Source: Earliella scabrosa
Lineage: Eukaryota > Basidiomycota > Agaricomycetes > Polyporales > Polyporaceae
Assembly: GCA_022605405.1 (NCBI GenBank)
Contig: JABYQQ010000006.1
Coordinates: forward strand, 930,001-994,000
Reading direction: 5' to 3'
DNA: 64,000 nt
Positions 11,702 through 23,830 of the stretch are shown here, one piece after another (position 1 is the first letter of the stretch; each line of letters opens with the position of its first letter). Position numbers and translations under genes: made by a program. A model generated the notes under the pieces. It searched no databases and was not told the origin of the DNA. It worked only from the letters and a program-made list of their open reading frames with translations.

Positions 11702-12506
11702 TCAGTTGAGGTCCTCGAGCTCGGCCTTCTTCTCCTTCTCGCCCTCCGCTGCAGCCTCGGCAGGCTTGGCCGGGTCCTCGACGGCATCGAAGTTCTCGAC
11801 AAGGTCGGGGACGTCGTCGTCGTCATCGTCCGCGGCAGCTGCTGGTGGCCGCTGTTGGCTCTGCTGGATCGCTTGGTACGACTCTGCAAGCTTGCGGAGC
11901 GAGGCAAGCGAGTCGGGCCCGAGCTGGTTGAGGATGCCAGGGACGAGCTCGGTGAGCTCCTTCACGTGTCCGGTACCGTACACCGCCAACGTGTTGGCGG
12001 TCACCGCCGCGTGCACTGTACGAAGAACGGGATCAGTTCCTCCGCCACAGTTGCGCATATATAGACACAAGCGAGAGGGGTTACGCAAGTGCTGCCGAGA
12101 GTACCTCCGCGGTACACGCGCAGCACGATGGAGCGTAGGGAATAGCGTATGAAAGACAAGGACGCGCGACGTACCTTTAGGCGTGCTGAAGTGGAGGACG
12201 TTGCCGTCCTCGCGGAACATGTTGACCTCCTCGACACCAGGAATCGGCTGGACGTTGAGCTTCTTGAGTGCGCCCTGCAGCTTTTTGTCGTCCTGCGCGG
12301 TCGACGGCTTCGTCTTCCGCACGATCTTGCGACGCACGGTCCCCTTGCCGCCTGCGGACGCGTATGCGCGTGAGCACATCGTCGCACGCACCAACCTCCC
12401 ATGCCCCGTCGCTGGGCTTCCTGTGGTCGGATTTGAGCGGGGAAAACGCACCGATCCTGTTCGCCGCAGCCTGCGCCTGCAGCTTCGCCAGCTTTTCGGG
12501 GTTCAT
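11702..12506 (-). CDS. EGD1: Nascent polypeptide-associated complex subunit beta (BTF3/EGD1)
   Basis: Three exons (12506-12452, 12351-12175, 12015-11702) add to 546 nt, 181 residues. Exon 1 encodes [19 protein letters not shown] and joins in phase to [16 protein letters not shown], the ribosome-binding region with its conserved RRK-x-K motif. The NAC domain follows ([20 protein letters not shown], then [33 protein letters not shown]). The C-terminus is acidic ([20 protein letters not shown]), as in other beta subunits. With NAC alpha it binds nascent chains at the ribosome exit tunnel and limits mistargeting to the ER. The introns are 100 and 159 nt, longer than the local norm, which is common in highly expressed fungal genes. 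It shares a 172-bp divergent promoter with the acetyltransferase. Confidence 0.95.
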
Positions 12507-12678
12507 GGTGTCGATGGTCGGGGATCTGGGACGTCGAGCTCGGCGGCGAGTTTTGGCTATTCGGCGTTGTCGAGAAAAGATTAAGGTTTGCACCCAAACA
12601 TGCGCATACAACGCCTCCCAAATGCCACGCGAGTCCGGCGCTTACTCTCTTGTCCTAGTTCGAATCTCTACTAGTACG
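12507..12678. promoter_or_regulatory. Compact divergent promoter (NAC beta / GNAT)
   Basis: Only 172 bp separate the start codons of the NAC beta (minus) and GNAT (plus) genes, so both core promoters must lie here. No individual element is assigned. Confidence 0.6.
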
Positions 12679-13516
12679 ATGGCGTATTTCATCCGTGCCG
12701 CGACAATTGAGGACGTGGTAGGAGAGCATGCTCGCATGCTATTCAATCAATGTTGATTGATTTGTGGATAGGACGAGATTTTGCGGCTGGTGGTAGCTTT
12801 GGTATGTCCTTGAACGAGTCACTCACACTGAATTCATTGGACTTTGATCTGTCGTTTTTAGGCGACATACGAGAAGGAGCCCGAGTCCGTCAAGGCAACA
12901 CCTGAACTGGTGGGCAATGATTTTTGTGCGCACATGCGCTACTAAAGTTTGTTATAGTATCGAAAGAACCTCTTCGAGACGCCCTATGCGCATACCTTGC
13001 TTGCGGTAGCAGGGACTCCCGAAACCCCTGGGAAGGCTATTGGCCTGGCCATGTACTTCTTCAATTATTCCACATGGACAGGAAAGCCCGGACTCTACGT
13101 ATGTGATGTTGTGAATATTGAAGGACTGCATGCTGACTTGTTTAGCTCGAGGACCTGTTTGTCGACCCAGAATACCGCGGTAAGGGGGTCGGTAAGGCGC
13201 TATTCGGAGAACTCGGCAAAGTCGCGGAAGAGAAGGTTAGTAGAAGTGTGGGCTAGCTTGTCGTCTTCACAAGGTAATCGCCCACTCACATTCTCGCAGG
13301 ATTGCGCTCGCATCGACTGGCAAGTACTCAAGGTGGGTCCAGCGGCTAATGCCTATGCAATGACTCATCTACGATGCCGAGATATAGTGGAACAAGCCAT
13401 CAATCGAATTCTATGAGAAGACGCTTGGTGCAACCTCCATGTCCGAGTGGATGGGTATGAGGTTGCAGGGTTCGCAGATCCACAATCTGAGGAAGTTCCG
13501 CGCGAATTCTTCCTAA
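12679..13516 (+). CDS. GNAT-family N-acetyltransferase (spermidine/spermine acetyltransferase-like)
   Basis: Six or seven small exons give about 170 residues. The start MAYFIRAATIEDV is followed, after a 54-nt intron, by DEILRLVVALATYEKEPESVKATPEL. The core contains YLEDLFVDPEYRGKGVGKALFGELGKVA, in which the R-G-K-G-V-G-K stretch is the acetyl-CoA pyrophosphate loop (motif A, R/QxxGxG/A). The C-terminal part IDWQVLKWNKPSIEFYEKTLGA is also typical of SSAT-like GNATs. The TAA is at 13514-13516. The likely reaction is acetylation of a primary amine, polyamine or related, using acetyl-CoA in the cytosol; the exact substrate is uncertain. It is divergent from NAC beta. Confidence 0.9.
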
Positions 13517-14359
13517 ACACCATACCTTCGCTTTAACTGTCAGAAGATCATGAAGAAGGTCAACTCAATGTACTCTGAACATCTCCCACAACGCACTGTT
13601 GCAGTTTGATTACGGTCTCTTTCTCTGCTCCGACCACAGGCTACACGTATGTCTATTGTCCTGTATCGTTGTCTCACTTCGTGGTATCGCTAACTCCCGT
13701 AACGATTAGCACGTATCTAGCACTCACATTGAGTCCTCAGGGTGCATGCCAGCCGTAGCAATAGAACGAGTCGAAGACTCGATGGCTTACTTCCAGCCAT
13801 GGAGAGAGCCGCGGTGACTGCGAGCTTTGCGGACTACCGTTTCGACACAAGTGAGGGTCAGGATAGCCTGAGACCGGGACTCCTTTGTGCCTGGAATATG
13901 GCATTTCATGCGAAGTCTCAACCTTCCGTCATTGCGATGATGGCATTGCCGGCGGTACACAGACGCCCACTAGACCTGCATACAGCGCACCCCATCCGAC
14001 GGAATGTCGAGGTGAGTTTACTGAGAGTTGCTGTTGCTCAAGCTGTATTCTCATGGCCATCCGCTTCTACTCCAGAGAGGGGATTCTCGACTGCAGGCGA
14101 GGCAGGCCCGCCCTGTGAACGGCCAATTAGTCTCGTCGAGCGGCTCGCCACACTGCAGTGCTTGGCGGCCGACATGGAACGCTCGTATGATCGACCATAG
14201 CGCGCCGCCTAGTCCCCGCGCTCATCCAGGCATGCTTGCGGGTGGGTTCGGCTGCGCACACTATGCCTCGCTTCCGCTTCGCTGCCCCCACTGGGCAGTA
14301 TATAGCGGAGCCCCACTATGGGCGCCTTTCCCCTGGCGCAGTCAGTCCTCTTCGCCCCG
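13517..14359. other. Intergenic stretch upstream of sedolisin B
   Basis: Contains a 152-codon frame at 13742-14200 with no recognisable motif or splice context, judged non-coding. The sedolisin B promoter lies at its end. Confidence 0.5.
14299..14304 (+). promoter_or_regulatory. TATA box of sedolisin B
   Basis: TATATA lies 55 bp upstream of the preferred ATG at 14360, a usual fungal spacing. It also lies too close to the alternative ATG at 14318 for that codon to be inside a typical transcript, which supports the downstream start. Confidence 0.5.
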
Positions 14360-16595
14360 ATGTTTGCGGCAGGTCTGCTTGTTCTTTCCCTGTTCTCTTC
14401 ATCGCTGGCCGTCCCGTATCCTTCTCAGTCTCGACGCGACAATCTCGTAGTTCGCAGTCAGATCCGCGATGTCCCCCTTGGATTCAAGCCTCACATTCAC
14501 GCGGTGCTTCCAGACGAGTTGGTCGAACTAACCCTGGCCATCTCTCAGGTTAACACGAGCGGACTGCATGAAACGCTTCTAGACATCAGCAACCCTACGA
14601 GCACCAACTACGGACGCCATCTCACCAAGCAGGAGGCAAGTGGGGTGGCGAACTCATAATCGCACAGGATCTCACCCCGCTCTGACAGGTCGAAAGGCTG
14701 GTCGCACCCCGGCCAGAGAGCTTGCAAGCTGTGACCGAGTGGCTGAACAGCAATGGCGTCACTCCGGCAGCAGCGTCCGCGTCTGGCGACATGCTCAGTG
14801 TCCGGGTGCCTGTCCGGCAAGCAAACGCTCTGCTAGGCGCGAGCTTTTCCATGTTCATCCATGAAGACACGAACACGACGATGATGCGGACCTTATCGTA
14901 CTCGCTGCCCGACACGCTTCACGACCATATCAGATTTGTCTACCCAACTACCCAGTGCGTATTTCGTTGCTGCGAAGAAGAACGGACGCTCACAGACTGG
15001 GGTCCAGCTTCCTTGCTCCGGTGAAACGGAGGTTGGCTATCGTACAGGAGGATCTCCATAAGAGGGCAAGCGGCGTGCCTGCCTCATGTGCCAAGAAGAC
15101 GACGCCCGAATGTCTGCAGGACCTGTACAACCTTCCCAGGTCTCCAGCGACGGCTGAACACAACAGTCTGTACGTGAGCGGCCTTGGAGGAGAGGTCGCA
15201 AGCGCCGATGATCTCCAGGCAAGTGCTCCTATACCGCATTCGGTGGATGAATCTCATGGCCCAGACTAGGACTTCCTATCAGAATTGAGACCGGACATCC
15301 GTGGCACGACTTTTGATGTCCTTCCTGTGAAGGGGTCCTTTGTTGACGGTCCTGGATCCGACGAGGCGGTGTGTTGAACTTCAGCTCTAGGGTGCATGCT
15401 TATCTCACTGGTCATACAGAACTTCGACATCCAGTACACAGTCGGTCTTGCGACGAACGTCCCAATCACGTACCTCGCTACTCCTGACAAGACGCGCGGC
15501 ATCATCCTCCAGGACCTTCTTGACACTGTGAACTTCCTGCTCGCACAGGAAGAGGTCCCGCTCGTCCTATCGACCAGCTATCTGTTCACCGAGTCCGATG
15601 TTGGAGCTGAATATGCCGAGTGAGGAGGACGCTCTCTGCTAGATCTGACAGACCATTGTCCCACTAACGCTCGATACGCTCCCAGGACCATATGCAACAT
15701 GTATGCGCAGCTAGGCGCGCGTGGTACATCCGTCATCTTTGCCTCCGGGGATAACGGTGTTGCAGGTGGCTTCCTACACGACCCTGCGAAGTGCGAAGAC
15801 AAGCCATTCGTTCCGACATTTCCATCGACCTGTCCTTTGTGAGCATATATGCGGCGCAGTGTCGGCAGCCGGAAGCTGACTGTATGCTACTATAGCGTCA
15901 CCTCCGTGGGCGCCACGAAGGACATCAGCCCCGAGTCCGCAGCGTCGTTCTCTTCAGGAGGGTTCTCCAACATGTTCCCGCGCCCCACCTATCAGTCCGA
16001 GGCCGTGGAACGCTACCTTGGCGCCCTTGGCAGCACATACGCAGGCCGATACAACTCGACTGGACGTGCCTACCCGGATGTGTCCCTGCACGGCGTCAAC
16101 TACCTGTACAACCTGAACGGCAGATTCGGGACTGCGTTTGGCACGAGCACATCTACTCCCACCTTCGCCAGCATGATCGCGCTTCTCAATGATCGGCTGT
16201 TGAACCAGGGAAGGCCACCTCTCGGCTTCTTGAACCCGCTTCTTTACTCGGCCGAGTCAACCTTCACGGACGTTACGTTGGGCAACAATCCGGGCTGCGG
16301 GACGGATGGCTTTTACGCCGACGTGGGATGGGATCCGGTGAGTATCAATCATACTGACACGGCCTCTGCGGCAGTCTGTAGCACCGATGGGCGAGCTGAC
16401 GACTATGCTCAGGCGACAGGCTTGGGTACACCGGACTTCAGCCGCCTACTCAATCTGTTGACCGGGGAAGTGATAACTCTGACTAATCGGGACTCGCAGA
16501 ACGCTGCTCGGACAGTCAGACTCTCAGCGATGCATATATGCGCTCTCGCATGGACGCTTGCGATGTTCATAATGGACTTTCACGGCATAGTATAG
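14360..16595 (+). CDS. Sedolisin B: secreted tripeptidyl peptidase-like protease (peptidase S53)
   Basis: The start at 14360 gives a clean signal peptide (MFAAGLLVLSLFSSSLA), matching the paralogue at 49.9 kb; an upstream in-frame ATG lies at 14318. The prodomain contains LDISNPTSTNYGRHLTKQE. The catalytic acidic pair is in DEA/NFDIQYT, joined across a splice. The oxyanion Asp is in SGDNGV, and the nucleophile Ser in GTSTSTPTFAS. The Ca site is at NPGCGTDGFYADVGWDP. Two introns appear to use GC donors (14636-14688 and 15219-15269, both with GCAAGT). The last intron, 16338-16412, is 75 nt without an in-frame stop, so its retention would add 25 residues without breaking the frame. The tail is hydrophobic (ICALAWTLAMFIM), as in the paralogues. 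An active secreted protease is expected. Confidence 0.88.
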
Positions 16596-17519
16596 TTACT
16601 GCAACGTCCAGCCTTAGATATGATAATGGGGTTGAACGTAATCATGGTGCGTGTCACACAGTTGTCCAGGCTGGACTTGGTTCTGGATAGCCATACTGAC
16701 GTGCCTCTTCCAGCGTAGTACAAATAAACATCCTCATAGTAGTCTCTCGTGTTTTCGGACGGCCCACCGAAACAACGCTCACCGTCCTACATCGCGACGA
16801 CGGTATCAAGCATGACCACGAGTGTGTGACGAGAACATTCGCGTGCAATGCACATTGCAGACGGCAGGCAGCCCTCTGATCGATCTTGGCAGTGGCGCTT
16901 TTCTGCCCCTTCTTTGGCTATGTGTAAGCTGACTGACACTTGCAGACTCGACCTCGCTCGATCTCCAGCCATCGTCACGGCATTCTTGCTCTGCTCAGAT
17001 CCTCCGCTGTGAATGCGTACGTATTCGTGGTTTCAGCCACAGAGCCTGCTGCCTGAATGTCCTGCGTTTGACCATGAGAGGTCTCCGGCTGTTACATCAG
17101 GATCGACAGCTCGCAGCAAGCTCGCAGTACCAAGGTCCAAGCCGATTGGATCGAATACATCCACGCGGCGGTGCCCATCAATTTTGCCCTATCCGGGGGC
17201 AGGACTTTTGATGCCATGTGTAGTTCAACTCTATCGTGAGTCTCGTCATCACCGTTCCTGCCTATCCACGCATCGCTTTGTCCCGGCAGTCGGTGTTGTG
17301 CGGTCAGGTTCATCACACCGACCTATATCGCTTCAGGAGAAGGTCAGGCTACATCAACGCCTTCGGTGGAGTCAGCCTATCCCATGCCGGCGCCTCCGAC
17401 ATGACTCGCGGCTGTGGTACATAAAAAGGACCAATGCGTCTGGACATCTGGGTTTTTTCTTCTTGCCGGTTTTCCCCTTCTTTCTCGTCATTCTTTTTCC
17501 CTTCTTTCTTTTCTCCACG
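16596..17519. other. Intergenic stretch between sedolisins B and C
   Basis: No gene recognised in about 0.9 kb. It includes the sedolisin C promoter, with an AT-rich ATAAAAA at 17421-17427, about 95 bp before the ATG, as a candidate TATA element. Confidence 0.45.
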
Positions 17520-19756
17520 ATGTTCCTTCCTGCAGCGGGCCTGCTATTCTTGTGCCTTGTGCACTCAGTGTTCGGCAGGCCCGCTCTGGAGCGGTCCTCG
17601 AAGCTACTCGTACGGAGCGAGCTCCCTTCTGTCCCTGTCGGGTTCTCCTCTGGTGATCGCTCCCCGGACAGTGAAACGCCGATTCAGTTGACGATCGCAT
17701 TGCCTCAACGCAACATCGAGGCGCTTCATAGAGCGGTACTGGACATCAGCGACCCCGACAGCAGCAACTACGGTCGGCATCTCTCCAAGTCGGAGGTAAG
17801 CTATGCAGGCTACTGAGTGTGTTTGTGTCTTGTCCGTGCTCATCTGACATCTTCAGGTCCAGCAGCTGGTCTCTCCGGAAGAAGAGAGTACGGAGGCTGT
17901 CACGGGTTGGCTGGAGAGAAACGGCATCACTCCTCTCTCCATCTCCGCGTCTGGAGATATGCTGCAGGTTGAGATGCCTGTGGGACAGGCTAACGAGATG
18001 CTCGGAGCCAACTACTCGACTTACGTGCATGACGCGACGAACACAGCGATGCTCCGCACCCTGTCGTACTCACTCCCTGAACGACTTCACGACCACATTG
18101 CATTTATTTATCCCACCACACAGTGAGTGTGGGTATTGAGCCATATTAGATCTGATGCTGATATACGGTCCGTGAGGTTCATCGCACCCGTCTCTCAAGC
18201 TGTGCCGATCCAGGCGTTCGCTCCTCAGACCCTGACTCCCCAGACCCTTACTCCTCGTCCGCGCTGGTCCACTAGAGCGGAACCGTCTTCCTCGTGCGCC
18301 AAGAGGACCACGCCGAAATGCCTTCAAGACCTATACAACATCCCTGACACTCCGGCTACTGCCGACGGAAACAGCATTGCGGTCAGCATCTTTGGCAACG
18401 AGCTAGCTGACTTGGGCGATCTCAAGGTTTGTGCTCGATCTGTCCAACGTCGATTATATCTCTGAACAGACAGTAGGACTTTCTTGCTCGCGAGCGCCCC
18501 GACGCGAAGAATGGGTCATTCACGCTCGTCCCTGTCGACCACGAGCCCTTCTCTGGTGCTGCAACACCAGAAGCGGTGCGTAAGCCGTGATCGAACCCGC
18601 TACGTAGCTGATCGCAAAGGCAGACTCTCGATATCCAGTATACTGTAGGCCTGGCGACGAACGTTCCCGCAACTGTCGTATCTGTCGGTAACTCGAAGGC
18701 TCGCGGTATCACAATCGACAGGTTCATCGCTGCGGTCGAGTTCTTACTCGAACAGGACACGCCACCCCTGGTTCTTTCGACCAGCTTCGGGTTCAGTGAG
18801 CCCGCTGACAATGAGGCGTTTGCGGGATTGGCGAGGCAGGCGTTCCTTACACCTATGTTCTTCTGCTCACACGGCTCATTCGTTGTATTAGGAGGCTTTG
18901 TGACATGTATGCGCAACTTGGCGCAAGGGGCACGTCCGTCTTGTTCGCTTCGGGCGACAGCGGCGTAGCAGGGACCTTCTTCAACAACCCCGCTAACTGC
19001 ACCGACCGCGAGTTTGTGCCCACTTTCCCTGCCAGTTGTCCGTTGTATGTGCTGCGATTCGTCTCATTGGCAGTACGGTTGATGGGATCTTCTGTAGCGT
19101 CACGGCTGTCGGCAGCACCGAAGGCTTCAGCCCGGAGACTGCCGCCCCGTTCTCTTCTGGAGGGTTCTCCAACATCTTCCCCCGGCCTGCGTACCAGGAC
19201 GAGGCAGTGAAAGGGTACCTCGAGATACTCGGCGACAAGCACGCGTCGCGGTTCAACGCCAGCGGCCGCGCGATCCCCGACGTCTCCGCTCAGGGCGTGA
19301 ACTACGTGGTCAAGATGAACGGACGGAACAAACTCGCCGTCGGGACGAGCGCGTCCGCGCCGACATTCGCGAGCGTCATCGCGATGCTCAACGATGAGCT
19401 CTTGAATGCGGGGCGGCGTCCGCTCGGGTTCCTCAATCCCTTCCTCTACTCGCGGGGGGCAGCAGCGTTGAATGACGTGACCTCGGGCAGCAATCCGGGC
19501 TGCGGCACGGAAGGCTTCCCAGCAGCCCCGGGATGGGATCCTGTACGTATCAGGCACGTTAGTCCTTCTCTCGTCGCATCTACTGAACACTGGTCAGGTC
19601 ACCGGTATGGGCACACCGGACTACAACAAGCTCCTCTCCGCCGTCTTTGGGCGTCCGGTACCGAAGAGTTTCTTGGGAAATGGTGCGGCGTCAAGCGCCG
19701 TGAGCTTCATCCCATACTTTGTGCCTTTGGCTGTTGGATTGCTGGTGGCAATATGA
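17520..19756 (+). CDS. Sedolisin C: secreted tripeptidyl peptidase-like protease (peptidase S53)
   Basis: Start MFLPAAGLLFLCLVHSVFG is a signal peptide. The prodomain follows ([28 protein letters not shown]). A linker has two TPQTLTP-like repeats before the mature part SSCAKRTTPKCLQDLYN. The Glu/Asp pair is in PEA/TLDIQYT, the oxyanion Asp in SGDSGVAG, and the Ser in GTSASAPTFAS. The Ca site is at NPGCGTEGFPAAPGWDP. The final exon VTGMGTPDYNKLL ends in a hydrophobic tail (FVPLAVGLLVAI) and TGA at 19754-19756. The intron at 18836-18891 seems to start with GC (AG/gcaggc) at a site where the paralogues have GT; a weak GT just downstream is an alternative. It lies in tandem with sedolisin B and converges with the HET gene at 20-22 kb. 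Confidence 0.9.
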
Positions 19757-19975
19757 TATCTACACTGTCCACAATGCTAGCGGATGCTCGTTTATGTCAT
19801 GCTCCATCATGAGCTTGAGTCATCCACCCGTAGCACTGCGACATCCGTTGTCATTCGGTGTTCACGCATGACTAGTCACGTCGTGTAGTCAACCGAAGTG
19901 GTGGTGAGTGGTACATTGATCAAGGAAAGGCAATTTGGATTCCACTACTGACTAACCACCGTCGGCTCGAGCCCA

Positions 19976-22207
19976 TCAACTACTTCGAGGGAACCTGAAC
20001 ACTGAACGCAGGGATCGCTGTAATCTGTGTGTGGGCGCTATCGACGAGTCAGACCGACGCAATGAAGTCCGCCCTGTTCGATCCTGCGGTCCCGACTGGG
20101 ACGACGGTCGGCTCGATGATGGAGCGTTTGTCTCGGCAGTGGTATCCAGGTCGATCTCCAAAGTCCATATTCTCATGCTCTCGTCGAGCTGGGCGCCGAC
20201 CATCGACTCGTGAAGGCAAAGATCTATGACACCGAAGCCTGGTACCTCTAATGCGACTGGCCAGTTTACCCGTGTCTGCAGGAGAACATATGGGGCACTG
20301 GAAGCACGCAAGCTGTAGGCCCAGGACCAACGGAGAGCCTGACTGACATCTTGGACGACACTGTCAGTCGCCGCACAGCCAGGTGGGAGGAGGTCCACGC
20401 TGAACTTGAACCCCGGGTAACGCTTCATTCCTTCCAGTTCGATATTGGTGTGGGTGGACTCGGACTCGATATGAATGACGACACCTGGACCCGGCTCAGG
20501 CCCTGGTTTTAGTAGGATAACCTGATGGTATTCAACGGGGCTGTCACGCTTGAGGATCTGAGCTGTGTAACCCCATTGCTCAAGGACGCGGTTTGTCCAG
20601 GGAGAGAGACAGATGGCATATGGCAAGGGCTGCATGGATGTGGGATCCTTGTTCTTGAAATGGGTCTGCCTTTGAAAAGCAGGCGATGGAGAGTCGATGT
20701 ATATGGTACGTATTCGGACCGAAGTGATGATGCCATGGAATAGGGCAACCCCGGCTCCAAGAGGGTACAGATCTGATACAGCAGATCGGTGGTAAGTCTC
20801 ACGCCACCACCCTGTGTGCTCGGCCTCTAGAAGGCGGTAATGGTTGTCTTTCTCGATACTGGGATGCAACAAGAGGGCAATCAGTTGTCCGTCTTGGTCT
20901 GTGCAGGCAAGCAGAGCTAGATGGCACCCTTCTGAACCTGGGAGAGGCACGAGAGGTAGCGTTATCCGTACGCCAATATTTGTGATGGTATGTTCTGCAA
21001 TACCCAGGGATTTTCGTCCAATGCGCCGACCGAGGTGTTTGAACGTGATTGTTGAAATGGACCCGGATGCTTGGAAATGGGTAGGATCCGGTGCAAAGAG
21101 GGAAACATCATCTCTAGTGTTGATCATCTCGTATGCTTGAGGATCTCTAGGTAGGGTAGGGCCCCATGCGAAGATGCTTTGATCCGCGCTACGCTGGAAG
21201 ATCTCCTCCTGGAGCCGTATGAACGCATTGCGACCTTCACCGTATATTGTAGGCATGTAGATCCCGAAGATACCCATGAGGGAGTACGCCTCATCCTCAA
21301 TTCGAGTTGTTTTGCGTTCCGCGGCCCAGGACATGCGTCTGGCAACGCTCACCGAATCTAGGGATTTGTGGTGCAGTAGGATGTCCCGGTCGACTCCGGT
21401 GATCTCCGTGAGTTCCTGAACAAGGATGGCTTTTGAACACAACATCTGCCATTCCTTTGAGAAGAAGGTGAGGCGAAAAGGCGCGATGAGCTCCTGAAGG
21501 GTCCAGCCTCTCGAGAACCACTCGCTCCGCCGGAAAGCGGATTTCGGCGTGCGCGGATCCTCTTCGCTGCCGACGTCGTGCAGGTATACGCAACAGACTT
21601 GTGCACGGGAGTACCACTCGTACATCGAGTTGATGGCCTCGGACAGTTCCGCGCTGCTCGTCTTGTCGATGCAACACGAGTCCATCCATCCGTATCGATA
21701 CCCGCAGGCCCGGGCGACCGCGCAGAAGTTCCGTATCTTTGAGGATACCCTCTCGTCGGCACACAGGGGGGAGATAACCGCGGCTCCGGTAGAGGAGGCC
21801 TCCTCCCTACGAACCGGGTCCCTTTGGGTGGTCTGAGTTACCCGGTAAGTAGGAGGAACGAACGATAATAGAAGTGGGATGTACCTTGGGTATCTGGTCG
21901 TTGTTGCGAACCTCTGCGCGGCGCGAGGTTATGTCGAGGGGCTCTTCGGGATCCCTCTTATCGGTGGAAGGCTGGACAGCGCCTTCACCCGCTCCAGACT
22001 TGAGATCACGAGGTACATCCGCTTGAATCCTTTGGAGATCCTGCTCGGGCTCCCTGAATACGGTTCGTGATGACAAGGAAAGATGAGACGCACTTGAAAG
22101 CTCTGCTCGCCCTTCTTGTCCCACACATGCGATAGGATCATATAGGTCGCGTCAGCAGGGTTATTGACCCAATGAAATTGCAGTGTATACGTGTCCAACA
22201 GTCGCAT
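19976..22207 (-). CDS. HET-domain protein 1 (heterokaryon incompatibility family)
   Basis: Three exons (22207-22094, 22040-21885, 21832-19976) give 708 residues. The HET domain runs from YMILSHVWDKKGEQSFQ through YGWMDSCCIDKTSSAELSEAINSMYEWY and YLHDV to WFSRGWTLQELIAP. The usual fungal HET follow-on region comes next (SVARRMSWAAERKTTRIEDEAYSLMGIFGIYMPTIYGEG). The C-terminal 350 residues are conserved between the HET genes here but have no named domain. In studied fungi, HET-domain proteins trigger death of heterokaryotic cells after non-self contact; for most basidiomycete copies the role is unknown. The closest paralogue in the window is the gene at 44.4 kb, with the same 114-nt first exon. 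It sits directly beside sedolisin C. Confidence 0.88.
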
Positions 22208-22873
22208 CTGAAGGTGTACTTGAGCGTCGGGCCAACGAACCGGTCAACGATAGAGTAAGAAAGTGGGGAAGCCCGGGGGATGCAGAGACTGTTATATGCG
22301 CTGGCGGCGCAGAGGTGGCTGTGGTATGCACGACATAGACCACAATAAATTGACAGCCCGAGCGTCAGGCTGGTACCGGTCAGATCATCGGTAGCGAGGG
22401 CTATACGGAGTAAGGGTAATCAGTCAGGACAGTGCGTCAAGGGAGCTCAAGACTGAGGGCACCTTGAACCGCGTGCCGGTGCTGGTGGACTTCACGAAGC
22501 AATGCAGGAATCGCAGGGTTCACGCCGGTCAGATGCATGGAAGTAAAAGACGGGGTCTATAAAATAAGTACAACGACAAAGGAAGGTGATGCTTCGTCTG
22601 CAAGAGGCAATGCTCTGCGAATGATGTACACAGATATCGTATGGGGATTACTCAATTCGTATGTGAACGGGACGGTGACGGTGGTGATACAATGAGGCGA
22701 TTAGGCATGTATGGGAGGCAGATACGATATCTCTTTTGTACGTGTACAGAGTCCGTGGCGGTCCGTGATTTGCGGGGTCAAGAATGGTGGTGGTGAACGG
22801 TCAAGAGGGAACGATCGTAGTGGTAAAGAAGCCACGTCAAGTATGGTGGTCAAGAGGGTGAATATACAACGAC
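22208..22873. other. Intergenic stretch
   Basis: About 0.67 kb holding the HET-1 promoter and the 3' flank of the next gene. No gene or repeat recognised. Confidence 0.5.
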
Positions 22874-23830
22874 TCAATCCAATCTGTTGAGAATGGTCAT
22901 CAGTCCGGGGACGTCCTTCGCGTTCTCGATGGCGACAGGGCGTTGAGGGTCACGCCTGTCCGAGCGGGCGGCGTTCGCGCGATAGGTGATCTGAAGCGAA
23001 GACGGTCAGCAACGGAAGAGAAGAAGCACTGTAACATATGGAAACCGTCGTGGTGCAGGCTCAGGTGGCGCAGACAATCATGCAATTCCCTCCGGGACTC
23101 CTCGAGGCTTCGACTCGCACGGGGATGGAGGGTCACATTACCGGTCGAGTCAGAAGCCAGAAGGTACCGAGGCTAAAACACGTTGCTTGCGCGCGGAGGC
23201 GTGTCAATACGGACTGCGGAAGCGCCCGCAGGTCGCTGGTGGCGAAGGGCGAGAGACGGAGGGCAAGCCGGCAGCACGACAACCCCTCAGGCCTCCACGA
23301 CGTTCGACCTGGAAGGAGAGGCGAAGCGACGGAGGAACAACACTCACATAGACTCGGAACGTCCCGTCGGACCGATGCCGCGGTCCACAGATTGTGCAGG
23401 TCCACCTGGTGGACGATGATCGCCGGAGACGGTCAGCAACGAGATATGAAGGCAAGAAGAAGGGAAGGGCGACTACGCACTGTTCGTCGACCAGGACATT
23501 CGCACCGACATCCAACGCCTTCTGGTACAACATCCCCCTCACCGCCCGGAGGAGCTTCGCAGCGTCGACGCCGTCGCGACAGACGAACGTCTCGTGCTCC
23601 TCGAGCGGCACCTTGCGCGCCGACACGACGTCCTTCCCGGTCAGAGAAGGGTGCGTGAGAGGCTCGGCGCCGGAGGAGGACTCGACGTGGTGCTCCTTGG
23701 CCTTCCCGCGGTGCCGGCGCATTTTCACGAAGATGTTGGCGACGCTGGAGACGCGGAGAGGCATGTGCCCGCTGTTGGACGAGCCGGACGATGCGCGGGC
23801 GAAGAGAGGGGACGGCGGTGGGGACGACAT
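22874..23830 (-). CDS. Conserved fungal protein of unknown function
   Basis: Proposed exons 23830-23481, 23405-23348 and 22990-22874 give 174 residues. The first exon is rich in Ser/Pro and Arg, then has EHETFVCRDGVDAAKLLRAV and QKALDVGANVLVDEQ. The second encodes WTCTICGPRHRSDGTFRVY, and the third ITYRANAARSDRRDPQRPVAIENAKDVPGLMTIL. The phases agree at both joins, and the resulting phrase FRVYITYRANAARS reads as one strand-rich unit. Intron 2 (22991-23347) is long at 357 nt, so an internal exon could have been missed; candidate acceptors inside it lead to early stops. The order of motifs (ALDVGANVLVDEQW, then CTI) recalls small fold-forming proteins, but I cannot name a family. Confidence 0.6.

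Noticed and set aside
13742..14200. Open frame of 152 codons on the plus strand
   Set aside because: No motif, no splice continuity, and lies in the promoter area of sedolisin B.
14318..14359. Upstream in-frame ATG of sedolisin B
   Set aside because: It lies only 14 bp after the TATA box and spoils the clean signal peptide seen from 14360, which matches the paralogue D start.
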